A stretch of DNA of 64,000 nucleotides from Bacillota bacterium. GTDB taxonomy: Bacteria; Bacillota; Clostridia; Lachnospirales; Lachnospiraceae. Within the stretch, counting starts at the first letter, position 1; the number at the start of each line of letters is the position of its first letter. A program made the translations under genes and the position numbers. A model generated the notes under the pieces. That model ran no database searches. It saw only the letters and a program-made list of their open reading frames with translations, and was not told where the DNA came from. Shown one piece after another: positions 17,607-26,152 of this stretch. The stretch covers positions 1-64,000 of the forward strand of contig JAEWEO010000310.1 of assembly GCA_023389295.1 (NCBI GenBank), read 5' to 3'.

Positions 17607-18242
17607 CTATTCCTCTGACAAATGACTCGTTTTTTGTATTATTTTACCTAAAGCAAAGCCACTAATTGCTGCAGCATTTGCTTCATCAATATCGATATGC
17701 ATTCGAAAGCTAAATTTACTATCGACTCGAATTACTACGTTTTGAAAAATGATGGGGCGTTCACTAAATACGTGTACACTAACACGCTCTTTATCCTTTA
17801 AATGAAGCTCCTTTGCCATATCCATCGGAACATGAATATGATTTTGTGCGACGATGACTCCTTCTGAAAGCTCCAACTTCCCATAAGGGCCTTCAAGAAT
17901 TATCTTAGCGGAGCCACTAACATCCCCTGACTCTCGAAGGGGTGCCAAAATCCCCAGTTCTACACAATCACTTCTGGACAACTCCACCTGCGTCTTTTTT
18001 CTAACGGGTCCAAGTATGGCTACGTTATTCTTTTTTCCCTTTAACCCTATGAGATTTAACCGTTCCTCTGCCAGATACTGACCTTGTTGGGATAACTCCC
18101 GCTTGGGGTTCAAAGCCACTCCCGGACCAAAGAGTGTTTCCAAATCTTGCTGTGATAGATGTACGTGACGGGCGGATACTTCAATTTGAACCAGACCGGC
18201 TTTTGAGAGACCGTTTACAACCGCTTGCACCAATTGTTCCAT
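17607..18242 (-). CDS. pduL: PduL-type phosphotransacetylase
   Basis: 211 residues, the usual PduL length. Zinc-site histidine motifs are visible as ARHVHLS (residues ~24-30) and NHIHVPMD (~130-137). PduL converts acetyl-CoA from EutE to acetyl phosphate and recycles CoA inside the compartment; it takes the place of the enterobacterial EutD. The first ~18 residues (MEQLVQAVVNGLSKAG) form the amphipathic encapsulation peptide known in PduL. GGAGG precedes the ATG. Confidence 0.94.
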   Translation of the reverse strand: MEQLVQAVVNGLSKAGLVQIEVSARHVHLSQQDLETLFGPGVALNPKRELSQQGQYLAEERLNLIGLKGKKNNVAILGPVRKKTQVELSRSDCVELGILAPLRESGDVSGSAKIILEGPYGKLELSEGVIVAQNHIHVPMDMAKELHLKDKERVSVHVFSERPIIFQNVVIRVDSKFSFRMHIDIDEANAAAISGFALGKIIQKTSHLSEE

Positions 18243-18255
18243 CCTTTTTCCTCCT

Positions 18256-19032
18256 TTAGCGGTATTGTCCGGTCAGATACATGCACATCATAATATGAAG
18301 AGCACTCGATAAGCGATTTAATTCTTCGATTATATCTGTCTTGGTGCATTTTGTACCTACACGAAATGCTTCCGAGGCTGCAACCTCCGTCTCTCTGATT
18401 GCAGTACGGAGTTGATTTAACAATGCGTATGTTTTACCCATGGTATAATCCGGTAAGGTCATTGGCTTTATATTGTAATATTTCATTGGCTCGTGCGACC
18501 GTTCCCGTAATTGTGCATGAGTAAATCCAAGTATGGTATCACTTTGCAGCTCTTCATTCATTACATCAGAACGCATTATACTTCTTAAGACACCCAGTAT
18601 TTCTGATAAATCCTTGATTATCTTCTTATTCTCCTCCGCCTCAGCTAAGATAGCCTGATCCAGTACAATGAGCGCTTGCAAGCTATCTAATTTTCCGCGA
18701 AACAGAATCCTCGGATGATTTTTGGCTACCAAAACATTTCCGTACAAATGTGTCATATGCTCCGGTTTTTCCGTATAATAGGCACCCGTTTCATAATCAA
18801 TGAATTTCTCACCGGCTGTACTGTAAGGCTCGGTTTTTTCTTTGGTTATTTCGGATTCACTTATTGCTATTTTATTTACATCTTCCTTACAGGCATTTGC
18901 AATCTTAATTTTACGCTGCTGCAAATATTCTCTTGCCGCCGGTGACAATATTTTCCCGGGTTCAATGGAATAAACCTCCGGTTCTGTTGCTCTTAACTCT
19001 GCTCTGAGAATAGCCTCCGTAATCACTTTCAA
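18256..19032 (-). CDS. eutT: EutT corrinoid adenosyltransferase, TTG start
   Basis: About 258 residues. The N-terminal element ILSPAAREYLQQRKIKI and the later KNHPRILFRGKLDSLQA are typical of EutT, which makes adenosylcobalamin for the lyase. The start is decided by AAGGAGG followed seven bases later by TTG at 19032; the nominal GTG at 19041 overlaps that site. The enterobacterial HX11CCX2C metal motif is absent: there is no CC pair in the protein. This places it with the Gram-positive EutT variants. A hairpin lies in the gap to eutM upstream. Confidence 0.87.
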   Translation of the reverse strand: MKVITEAILRAELRATEPEVYSIEPGKILSPAAREYLQQRKIKIANACKEDVNKIAISESEITKEKTEPYSTAGEKFIDYETGAYYTEKPEHMTHLYGNVLVAKNHPRILFRGKLDSLQALIVLDQAILAEAEENKKIIKDLSEILGVLRSIMRSDVMNEELQSDTILGFTHAQLRERSHEPMKYYNIKPMTLPDYTMGKTYALLNQLRTAIRETEVAASEAFRVGTKCTKTDIIEELNRLSSALHIMMCMYLTGQYR

Positions 19033-19051
19033 AGGAATCACCTCCTTATAC

Positions 19052-19074
19052 TCCTGCGGCTAAAAGCCGCAGGA
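19052..19074 (-). promoter_or_regulatory. Intercistronic hairpin between eutM and eutT
   Basis: TCCTGCGGC (19052-19060) pairs perfectly with GCCGCAGGA (19066-19074) around a five-base loop, nine bases after the eutM stop. No T-run follows on either strand, so it is not a terminator. It may protect the 3' end of eutM-containing transcripts and raise shell-protein expression. Confidence 0.55.
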
Positions 19075-19083
19075 AGGAATTCT

Positions 19084-19368
19084 TTATGCCCCAAACTTTG
19101 GAAGTATAGATTCTACTTCATCGTGAGGTCTTGGTATTACATGAATGGAGATCACTTCTCCAACTCTTTCCGCTGCCGCAGCACCTGCATCAACAGAGGC
19201 TTTTACCGCACCTACGTCACCACGTACCATAACTGTAACAAGTCCACCGCCAACATGTACCTTACCAATCAATGTAACATTTGCTGCCTTAACCATTGCA
19301 TCTGCTGCCTCAATGGAAGCTACTAATCCTTTCGTTTCTATCATTCCTAATGCTTGCATTGTTGCCAT
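19084..19368 (-). CDS. eutM: Major hexameric shell protein EutM
   Basis: 94 residues, a single BMC-H domain. [20 protein letters not shown], the pore region [20 protein letters not shown] and the C-terminal [10 protein letters not shown] are classic EutM/PduA features. It tiles the shell facets as hexamers with a small pore. GGAGG precedes the ATG. It is closely similar to the N-terminal domain of the EutK-like protein two genes upstream, suggesting duplication. Confidence 0.96.
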   Translation of the reverse strand: MATMQALGMIETKGLVASIEAADAMVKAANVTLIGKVHVGGGLVTVMVRGDVGAVKASVDAGAAAAERVGEVISIHVIPRPHDEVESILPKFGA

Positions 19369-19386
19369 AATTTATCCTCCTTTTAA

Positions 19387-20862
19387 TTATGCGGATTGCA
19401 ACCGCTTGATTATTATTTGTACAATTTCTTCCACCCTGATAGGATCAATGCTAATCGAAGTGCACCTATCTTCATCCGGTTTTGTTCCTTCTTCTCTGAT
19501 TTCCTCCATACTGCGAATACCATAAGCAACACGTTTGATGTCTAACAGATTCATAGGTCCCACATTTTCCGAGGTCGCACTTCCGCCAATGGCGCCACAG
19601 CCTAAGGTTAAGGAGGGCATAAGCCCCGTCGTGCTTCCGATTCCACCCAAGGCGCTTGGCGTATTGACTACAATTCTTGACGCCGGAATTCTACGTGAGA
19701 AATAGCTGATCATATGCTCATCCTTTGAATGGATACTGAAGGTATGACCTGCTCCTTCATAGTGGAGTATTTCAATACACAGATCACATACTTTCTCATA
19801 GTTCTCCGCCGTATAAAAAGCCAGAATTGGCGCCAGTTTTTCATTGGAATAGGGATGACCTCTTCCGACCCCGTCTTCTTTGGCTACCAATACCCTTGCC
19901 CCTTCCGGAACTTGAAGCTCTGCAAGATCGGCTATGGTCTGTACGCTCTTACCTACAATCATAGGATTCATTGTTCCGTTGGCTCGAAGAATAAAATCGC
20001 CTAATTTCTTTCGCTCCATCTCTTTTAGGAAATAAGCACCCTGCCGCTCCATTTCCTTTTGCACTTTATCCGCCATGTTATCCTCGCAGATTACGGACTG
20101 CTCCGATGAGCAGATCGTACCGTTATCAAAGGTCTTAGAATCCATGATGCATTTGACAGCAGCCGCTAGATCGGCAGTCTTTTCAATATAAGACGGTCCA
20201 TTACCGGGTCCAACACCGATGGCTGGAGTACCGGAAGAATAAGCTGCACGCACCATGGCAGATCCGCCGGTAGCCAGTATCATGGAAATATCGGAATGCT
20301 TCATCAGATTTTCGGTAGCCTGCATGGTTGGGATGGTGATACAACTTACCAATTCCTCATTTCCCCCTGCTTCTGCGATTGCCTGACGAATCACCTTTAC
20401 TGTTTCAATGATGCATTTTAGCGCACTGGGATGTGGCGAAAATACGATTGCATTTCCTGCCTTTATTGCAATTTCTGCCTTATATAAGGTCGTTGAGGTA
20501 GGATTGGTGGAAGGAATAATTCCTGCAATAACACCTACCGGAATTGCTATGGAACGCACCTGCTTCTCTTCATCCCATGCAATTTCTCCGATTGTTTTTA
20601 AGTTCTTAATCTCTTCATACACTCCACGGCTTGCAAATACATTCTTAATTACTTTGTCATCTACTAGACCAAAACCTGTTTCCTCATGGGCCATCTGGGC
20701 TAGGCGCCTCGCATTACGTACGCCTGCATTAGCAATAGATTTTACGATTCGATCCACTTCGCTCTGTGTCTTATTGCTAAGTTCTATTTGCGCTCTTTTT
20801 GCCTTTTCTACTAATTCCCGTACTTCTTGTACAGACAAAAGATCTTTATCATATAGCTGCAT
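19387..20862 (-). CDS. eutE: CoA-acylating acetaldehyde dehydrogenase EutE
   Basis: 491 residues, aldehyde-dehydrogenase superfamily. The catalytic cysteine is C251 in DNGTICSSEQS; VGVIAGIIPSTNPTSTT and ATGGSAMVRAAYSSG belong to the cofactor-binding region. It converts acetaldehyde from the lyase to acetyl-CoA with NAD and CoA inside the shell. The N-terminus (SVQEVRELVEKAKRAQ) is an amphipathic helix typical of encapsulated dehydrogenases. It starts four bases after the eutK-like stop. Confidence 0.95.
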   Translation of the reverse strand: MQLYDKDLLSVQEVRELVEKAKRAQIELSNKTQSEVDRIVKSIANAGVRNARRLAQMAHEETGFGLVDDKVIKNVFASRGVYEEIKNLKTIGEIAWDEEKQVRSIAIPVGVIAGIIPSTNPTSTTLYKAEIAIKAGNAIVFSPHPSALKCIIETVKVIRQAIAEAGGNEELVSCITIPTMQATENLMKHSDISMILATGGSAMVRAAYSSGTPAIGVGPGNGPSYIEKTADLAAAVKCIMDSKTFDNGTICSSEQSVICEDNMADKVQKEMERQGAYFLKEMERKKLGDFILRANGTMNPMIVGKSVQTIADLAELQVPEGARVLVAKEDGVGRGHPYSNEKLAPILAFYTAENYEKVCDLCIEILHYEGAGHTFSIHSKDEHMISYFSRRIPASRIVVNTPSALGGIGSTTGLMPSLTLGCGAIGGSATSENVGPMNLLDIKRVAYGIRSMEEIREEGTKPDEDRCTSISIDPIRVEEIVQIIIKRLQSA

Positions 20863-20866
20863 AACG

Positions 20867-21559
20867 TTATCTCTCCTCTTCTATGAATTTACTGATGGAA
20901 TCAATTAACTCATGTTTTGTTGCGAAGCGGATTTCTTTTCTTGTCATATTGGTTATGCCAACATCACGAGCAAGTTTGCGTAATCGATCCACTGTCATTG
21001 ATTTTAAAGCTTCTACCGTTATCTGACTTTTATCTAGTCCCTCTGGTTGGGGATGATTAAGATTCTCTTCGCTCGTTACACTTTGAGACTCCGGCATATC
21101 TTCTACTCGTTGTGTCTTGTTATGTTCCGGCAGAGGCTCTATTTGCTCTACCTTGTTTGATTCTGGCATTCCTTCTATCAGTTCTACCATGTTTAATTCT
21201 GGCATTACCTCTATCAGTTCTACCTTGTTTAATTCAGGCATTACCTCTATTCGTTGTATCTTATTTGGTTCTACTTCTTCCTTGTCCGGAGAACGAAATG
21301 GAATTATTTTTTCCACTTCTTTTGATGGTCTTGGTATTACATGTACTGATATTATTTTTCCTACTTTACTAGCCGCTGTTTTTGAGGCATCTACTGCTGC
21401 CTTTACAGCACCTACGTCTCCGCTTATTAATACCGTTACCAGTCCTCCCCTTACCATAGTCACATCAACTAGATTTACATTCGCCGCTTTTAGGGCACTA
21501 TCAAGGGCTTCTATTGCTGTTAAATATCCATATACTTCAACCATCCCCAGAGCTTTCAT
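20867..21559 (-). CDS. eutK: EutK-like shell protein: BMC domain, 12-residue repeats, SAP/Rho-N-like tail
   Basis: About 230 residues. An N-terminal BMC-H domain (to ~residue 85, VISVHVIPRP-type ending) is followed by five 12-residue tandem repeats of the form xxxxIEvMPElN, then a ~45-residue C-terminal domain (MTVDRLRKLARDVGIT, then KHELIDSISKFIEEE) resembling SAP or Rho N-terminal folds that bind nucleic acid. E. coli EutK likewise couples a BMC domain to a nucleic-acid-binding-type C-terminal domain, so I use that name. The start at 21559 follows GGAGG by five bases; the ORF start at 21571 overlaps the site. Confidence 0.8.
   Translation of the reverse strand: MKALGMVEVYGYLTAIEALDSALKAANVNLVDVTMVRGGLVTVLISGDVGAVKAAVDASKTAASKVGKIISVHVIPRPSKEVEKIIPFRSPDKEEVEPNKIQRIEVMPELNKVELIEVMPELNMVELIEGMPESNKVEQIEPLPEHNKTQRVEDMPESQSVTSEENLNHPQPEGLDKSQITVEALKSMTVDRLRKLARDVGITNMTRKEIRFATKHELIDSISKFIEEER
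21083..21262 (-). repeat. Five tandem 36-bp in-frame repeats within the eutK-like gene
   Basis: Each 36-bp unit encodes 12 residues (KIQRIEVMPELN, KVELIEVMPELN, MVELIEGMPESN, KVEQIEPLPEHN, KTQRVEDMPESQ). The central units are nearly identical at DNA level and the outer ones diverge. The acidic repeats form a linker between the shell domain and the C-terminal domain. Confidence 0.9.
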
Positions 21560-21605
21560 CGTTTCCTCCATTCATCTCTTTCCAAAGATTATTTTGGTTT
21601 TAGGA

Positions 21606-22256
21606 CTAAAGCTTGGGATTATCTGCTACAAATTCAATGGCTGCCGCAAAAGCCTCACAGGCGGACTTGCAAGCTGATTGACTTCCGGTTAATAAAGCAC
21701 CGCCAAAGTTGGTTTCTGACGGAGGCGCATATAATACGCACATTTTAACATCAGCTGCCTTAATTGCTGCATCCACACCATACATTGCTTCTAACGGAGG
21801 TGCAATGAGGTAAGCCAATGCTTCTCCTTCATTGATGCCAGCACCTGCAGATAAATAGGAGCCGGTACGAGAAATACAATGAGCATAGTAAACAATGGTA
21901 TCGTCTTCGTTGGCTGATACAAAATGTGCTTCGTTTTCGATGGTGTTAACACAGGCCTCTAATCCACTCTTTACTTCTGCGGGATTTGGGCCGGCTAAGA
22001 TACCGATGATTTCTCCGGCAAGTTTTGTATTGGCATTTGCTGCTCCACCATAAAAGCTCTTGGCATATACCACTTTAACATCAGCTGCCTTTGTTGCTTC
22101 ATCTAGAGCAGTATAAGTTACATCATCACAATCTGCTGTAATTAATGCTAATGACTTCTGACCCGGTTCCAGATTTAAGGATTTTGCTAAATCTGCGCTT
22201 ACATTAGGTATAAGTTTTGTTGCAAGGACACTTGCTTTTACAGGATCTCGTTTCAT
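21606..22256 (-). CDS. eutL: Trimeric shell protein EutL
   Basis: 216 residues, two circularly permuted BMC domains. IPNVSADLAKSLNLEPGQKS, AKSFYGGAANANTKLAGEII and ISRTGSYLSAGAGINEGEAL are characteristic of EutL, whose trimer has a gated central pore. The protein ends shortly after ALLTGSQSACKSACEAFA. It lies between eutC and the eutK-like gene, with GGAGGATG before the start. Confidence 0.95.
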   Translation of the reverse strand: MKRDPVKASVLATKLIPNVSADLAKSLNLEPGQKSLALITADCDDVTYTALDEATKAADVKVVYAKSFYGGAANANTKLAGEIIGILAGPNPAEVKSGLEACVNTIENEAHFVSANEDDTIVYYAHCISRTGSYLSAGAGINEGEALAYLIAPPLEAMYGVDAAIKAADVKMCVLYAPPSETNFGGALLTGSQSACKSACEAFAAAIEFVADNPKL

Positions 22257-22275
22257 TTTCTCATCCTCCTATATT

Positions 22276-23169
22276 TTATAGTTTCAAATCAGTACCGCTG
22301 GCTTTGTGATCCAGTATGGTTTTAATAATTTCCGAAATATGTGCCCCCGCTTCCGCCGGTATGGTACCTTCTCTATGTATGTTGGATACTACGGTTCTTC
22401 TGGCTTCCGGCATTCCTACGGTAGCCTTATATGCAATGTAAGCTGACATTGATTCTGCTGTAATAAGACCCGGTCTTTCTCCGATTAGGACACAAGTAAC
22501 CGTAGCTCCTGTTAATTCGGAAATATGATCCATGGCACCTACGCGTCCATATTTGCAGAAAAACGTTGTCCCAACCTCAATTCCATAGCTTTTTAAGCCC
22601 TGTATAATTCCTGGCAATACATCCGCTACATTAGCTGCAACAGCTGCTGAACTTAATCCATCGGAAACGTAGATCTGTACGGTAGGATTTTTCTTACATT
22701 TTTCCAGTACCGTTTTAACACCCTCATCGTTTAATTTTCTTCCAAGATCAGGACGCGTTAGATAAGTATCCTTGGAATCACATTGGCTCTTTACTGTAAA
22801 GAAGCCCATTCTATCGATAAAGTCTTGATCCACATCAGAAAATACTGCATCCTGCGCTGCAGAATGAGCCGCACGAAATTGAAGACTTGGCTCAGTCTTA
22901 TAACGAGCACCGGCTTTCCCTATGCCCAAACGGCAAGGAGCATATCGTTTTAAATCTGCATATTCCTCTTTATTTACCGGATCTTCCACCAAGTATTGAT
23001 TCTTGATATCCACCTCTGTAATATCAGGTAAGTAGCCATCCTCTATTAAGGAAGAAGTAGCTAAGCTATCCTGAGTAGCATGAAATACTTCAGCTACACT
23101 ACTTTCAGATAAATTCATCTCTTTTAACACCTGCGCTATAATATTTCTTAACTCCTTTTCATTTACCAT
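22276..23169 (-). CDS. eutC: Ethanolamine ammonia-lyase small subunit EutC
   Basis: 297 residues. Conserved stretches include RLGIGKAGARYKT, FRAAHSAAQDAV, SDGLSSAAVAAN and VLIGERPGL, all in the cobalamin-binding interface of EutC. With EutB it cleaves ethanolamine to acetaldehyde and ammonia using adenosylcobalamin. The N-terminus (KELRNIIAQVLKEMNL) is an amphipathic helix that in other systems targets EutC to the shell lumen. AGGAGG precedes the ATG, 16 bases after eutB. Confidence 0.96.
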   Translation of the reverse strand: MVNEKELRNIIAQVLKEMNLSESSVAEVFHATQDSLATSSLIEDGYLPDITEVDIKNQYLVEDPVNKEEYADLKRYAPCRLGIGKAGARYKTEPSLQFRAAHSAAQDAVFSDVDQDFIDRMGFFTVKSQCDSKDTYLTRPDLGRKLNDEGVKTVLEKCKKNPTVQIYVSDGLSSAAVAANVADVLPGIIQGLKSYGIEVGTTFFCKYGRVGAMDHISELTGATVTCVLIGERPGLITAESMSAYIAYKATVGMPEARRTVVSNIHREGTIPAEAGAHISEIIKTILDHKASGTDLKL

Positions 23170-23185
23170 TCCTTACACCTCCTCT

Positions 23186-24556
23186 CTATTTTTTTAAGAA
23201 TACGGATGCATCTCCTGCAAGTGGCGTTAATTTGCCATTTTCCGAGAAGCCCATCTTTTCTAACCATTGATCAAACTCCTTGATCGGACGTAATCCAAAG
23301 GTCTCACGTAATGCTGCTGCCTCGTGATAGCCGGTACATTGATACATCAACATACAGTCATCTCCTTGAGGTACACCCATGATATAATTACAGCCTGCTG
23401 CAACTAATAAGGTCGCTAGGTTTTCTACGTCATTTTGATCCGCTTTCATGTGGTTGGTATAGCATGCATCACATCCCATGGGGATTCCTGTCAGCTTACC
23501 CATAAAATGATCCTCCAATCCCGCACGTATAATTTGTTTGGAATCATAGAGATATTCGGGTCCGATAAAACCAACTACAGTATTCACTAAAAATGGTTGA
23601 TATCTTTTGGCAAAGCCATAGCAACGCGCCTCCATAGTAACCTGATCCCATCCGTTGTGAGATTCAGAGGATAACTCAGAGCCCTGACCGGTTTCAAAGT
23701 ACATGACATTAGGTCCGGTACTTGTTCCTTTCTTCAGCATGAGTTCACGCCCCTCCGAGAGCATAGTTGCTGTCAGACCAAAGGCTTCATTCCCTTTTTG
23801 AGAACCTGCTATGGATTGGAACATGAGATCTACCGGAGCATTAAACTTCTCAATTGCCTCCATCTGAGTTGTAACATGTGCCAGAACGCTGATTTGCGTA
23901 GGAATTTCCCATTTGTTTTTAAACTCATCAAAGCTCTTTAAGATTCGGGATACATTTTCCACCGTATCATCCACCGGATTTAAACCAAGTACCGCATCCC
24001 CACAACCAAGGCTAAAGCCCTCCATCGTTGATGCCATAATTCCTTTTAAGTCATCTGTAGTATGATTTGGCTGTAATCTGGAGGAGAAGGTGCCGGGTAA
24101 TCCAATGGTCGTATTACAATGCGCCGTTACCCTAATTTTCTTTGCAGCATAGATGAGGTCTAAATTACTCATCAATTTACATACTGCTGCTACCATTTCA
24201 CTAGTCAGTCCGCGGGATGCTCTGCGTATCATCGCTCCGTCTGTTTTGGTGTCCAAAAGCCATTCACGAAATTCTGCAACGGTCTTATTCTTTAGTTCAC
24301 GGTAAATAGCTTCGTTTACATCATCTTGAATAATCCTTGTTACTTCATCAAGTTCATAAGGAACTGCCGGATTATTCCTTAGGTCTTCCATCGTAATTTG
24401 AGAAAGAACTACTTTTGCAGCCACCCGCTCCTCTGCTGATTCCGCTGCAATTTGTGCCAGTTTGTCACCAGATTTTTCTTCATTTGCTTTAGCCATTACT
24501 TCTCTGAGTGATTTAAACTCATAGGTATGACCAAACAGTTTGGTTTTGAGTATCAA
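23186..24556 (-). CDS. eutB: Ethanolamine ammonia-lyase large subunit EutB, TTG start
   Basis: 456 residues, full length for the family. The TIM-barrel catalytic subunit is recognised from TVAEFREWLLDTKTDGAMIRR, LGLNPVDDTVENVSRIL, FQSIAGSQKGNEAFGLT and FETGQGSELSSESHNGWDQ. It holds the radical active site with adenosylcobalamin bound at the EutC interface. The start codon is TTG at 24556, supported by AAGGAGG about nine bases upstream. It is followed closely by eutC. Confidence 0.97.
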   Translation of the reverse strand: MILKTKLFGHTYEFKSLREVMAKANEEKSGDKLAQIAAESAEERVAAKVVLSQITMEDLRNNPAVPYELDEVTRIIQDDVNEAIYRELKNKTVAEFREWLLDTKTDGAMIRRASRGLTSEMVAAVCKLMSNLDLIYAAKKIRVTAHCNTTIGLPGTFSSRLQPNHTTDDLKGIMASTMEGFSLGCGDAVLGLNPVDDTVENVSRILKSFDEFKNKWEIPTQISVLAHVTTQMEAIEKFNAPVDLMFQSIAGSQKGNEAFGLTATMLSEGRELMLKKGTSTGPNVMYFETGQGSELSSESHNGWDQVTMEARCYGFAKRYQPFLVNTVVGFIGPEYLYDSKQIIRAGLEDHFMGKLTGIPMGCDACYTNHMKADQNDVENLATLLVAAGCNYIMGVPQGDDCMLMYQCTGYHEAAALRETFGLRPIKEFDQWLEKMGFSENGKLTPLAGDASVFLKK

Positions 24557-24574
24557 ATTTTTTCCCTCCTTATT

Positions 24575-26005
24575 TTAAGAATTAAAAATTAATGTCTTCG
24601 TTATTACCGGTACCACTCTGCCGTTTGCCAAAGGCTCACCTATGTCGATATAATCACCTTCCTGCGCACGAATTCCATCAATACAAATCACATCCTTTCT
24701 TCTCTCTAACAGCACATTTAGAGCATTACCGAGGACTTTACCAATATCATTTTCCACTACCAGCACCAAAGAGTGATTGCTCTTAATTATCTCCTGTGCC
24801 CCTTTTATAATGGCCTTTGCAAGTTCTTGTACCTCCAAGAAACTCGTATGAAAGTTACCGGTAAGCGATATGGCGACCTGTTCCAACTTCCCTTCAAAAT
24901 AATAGAGGGGAATCTGACGAGCAATGGATCTGCTGACGGCCTCTAAATCTCCTTCTTCTTCGGAGGATATTAAGATTACCGGAATGTTTTTCATTGGTAG
25001 TTTTTCTTTGGTATAGGCAATTGTGCTCCCACTTACATTGGTTGTATGTATTCCTGCTCCCACGACAGTAGCACGGATTGTCTCCTTGACCGGATATACC
25101 TTAATCCTTTGAAAGGCTTCATGCTCTCTAATTACCTTTCCTAGCAGGACGCCGATATCACCATAGCAAAATAAATTTTGGGTTGAAGTGTTATAAATGC
25201 AATCTGCAACGCCCCCCGAAAAAGTCATTGCCTCAAAAGTCAACTCCTTAGGTAAAGGCTTTCCTCCATTCGTATATAGGTAGGAATGGCTTATATCTCT
25301 GGGTAATAGATTGATTGCCTGTGCTAATTGTTCTGCCATGAGCCGGCATATATGCGTCAACTTATTGATATCAACGGGCTCACCAACCTGTATTATGATA
25401 CCGTTTTGTTTTGCTAGTTCCTCTACCTTCTCGAATACATAGGTAATCCGATTATCACTTATCTTGATAAGTCTCCCTCCTATATCAAGGCAGGATACTC
25501 CTTTTAGCTTCCCTCTATGAAATGCAGCAATATTGCTGGTTCCTCCGCCGATATCCAGATTAACAATTGCGATTTTCTCCTCCTTAGATATGCTATCCGT
25601 CCCCGCTCCTTTGGCTGATAATACGGATTCTAAGTCCGGCCCAGCAGTTGCCACAACAAAATCTCCTGCCATATCACTTAAGGTCTTTAAGACCAGATTG
25701 GCATTCTTCTTTCTTGCCGTATCACCTGTAATGATTACTGCTCCGGTTCTTAACATATCCGGTGTTATGCCCCCTGCTTGATATTCCTTTTCAATGATCC
25801 GTTTTACTTCCTTGACATCAATCTCTGTCTGAGACATTAAGGGTGTAAAATATATGTTGCTTTTATAGATTACCTCCTTCTCAACAATACTTATGCGAGG
25901 TACTGTATAGCTACTTGCCAGATTATCAATCACCAGCCTACAAAATATCAACTGTGTTGTTGAAGTCCCTATATCAATCCCTACACTTAAGAACGTCTCC
26001 CTCAT
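24575..26005 (-). CDS. eutA: Ethanolamine ammonia-lyase reactivating factor EutA
   Basis: 476 residues with an actin/Hsp70-like ATPase fold: phosphate motif GIDIGTSTTQLIFC at the N-terminus and NLDIGGGTSNIAAF near residue 155. EutA swaps damaged cobalamin out of the lyase using ATP. It is preceded by a 135-base leader containing an intrinsic terminator and two small hairpins, so expression of everything from eutA onward can be gated by the EutVW system encoded just upstream. Confidence 0.94.
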   Translation of the reverse strand: MRETFLSVGIDIGTSTTQLIFCRLVIDNLASSYTVPRISIVEKEVIYKSNIYFTPLMSQTEIDVKEVKRIIEKEYQAGGITPDMLRTGAVIITGDTARKKNANLVLKTLSDMAGDFVVATAGPDLESVLSAKGAGTDSISKEEKIAIVNLDIGGGTSNIAAFHRGKLKGVSCLDIGGRLIKISDNRITYVFEKVEELAKQNGIIIQVGEPVDINKLTHICRLMAEQLAQAINLLPRDISHSYLYTNGGKPLPKELTFEAMTFSGGVADCIYNTSTQNLFCYGDIGVLLGKVIREHEAFQRIKVYPVKETIRATVVGAGIHTTNVSGSTIAYTKEKLPMKNIPVILISSEEEGDLEAVSRSIARQIPLYYFEGKLEQVAISLTGNFHTSFLEVQELAKAIIKGAQEIIKSNHSLVLVVENDIGKVLGNALNVLLERRKDVICIDGIRAQEGDYIDIGEPLANGRVVPVITKTLIFNS

Positions 26006-26062
26006 ACTTTAACCTTGCCTTTCATTAAATAAATTCCAATAAATAAAATCCTCCGAAGGAAC

Positions 26063-26112
26063 GCAAAAATCCGGAGCGCAGTACTCCCTTTTAGAAATAC
26101 TACGACCCCGGA
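26063..26112 (-). terminator. Attenuator terminator in the eutA leader
   Basis: On the minus strand TCCGG (26112-26108) pairs with CCGGA (26074-26070), enclosing a second stem CGTAGTA/TACTGCG (one G-T pair) and a 14-base loop, followed by TTTTT-GCG. It stands between eutW and eutA, inside the operon, where a constitutive terminator would make no sense unless it is regulated. Confidence 0.75.
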
Positions 26113-26152
26113 CTTCAACGTTCCAGTTTCCACGCTAGTGTTACGTCACACC
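26110..26152 (-). promoter_or_regulatory. Candidate EutV (ANTAR) dual-hairpin antitermination site before eutA
   Basis: P1: GGTGT-GACGTA-ACACT (26152-26137), a five-pair stem with a six-base loop, overlapping the eutW stop codon. After a 12-base linker, P2: GGAAC-GTTGAA-GTCC (26124-26110), a four-pair stem with one bulge and a six-base loop. P2 shares its 3' arm with the 5' arm of the terminator, so forming P2 would block termination. Both loops have G at position 4, as in known EutV targets; position 1 is G rather than the usual A. Confidence 0.6.

Noticed and set aside
21117..21677. Plus-strand 186-codon ORF opposite the eutK-like gene
   Set aside because: It is a frame shadow of the in-frame 36-bp repeats and BMC domain of the minus-strand gene, with no ribosome binding site.
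26002..26025. Seven-codon leader peptide overlapping the eutA start by ATGA
   Set aside because: No ribosome binding site and no regulatory codon run; probably chance.
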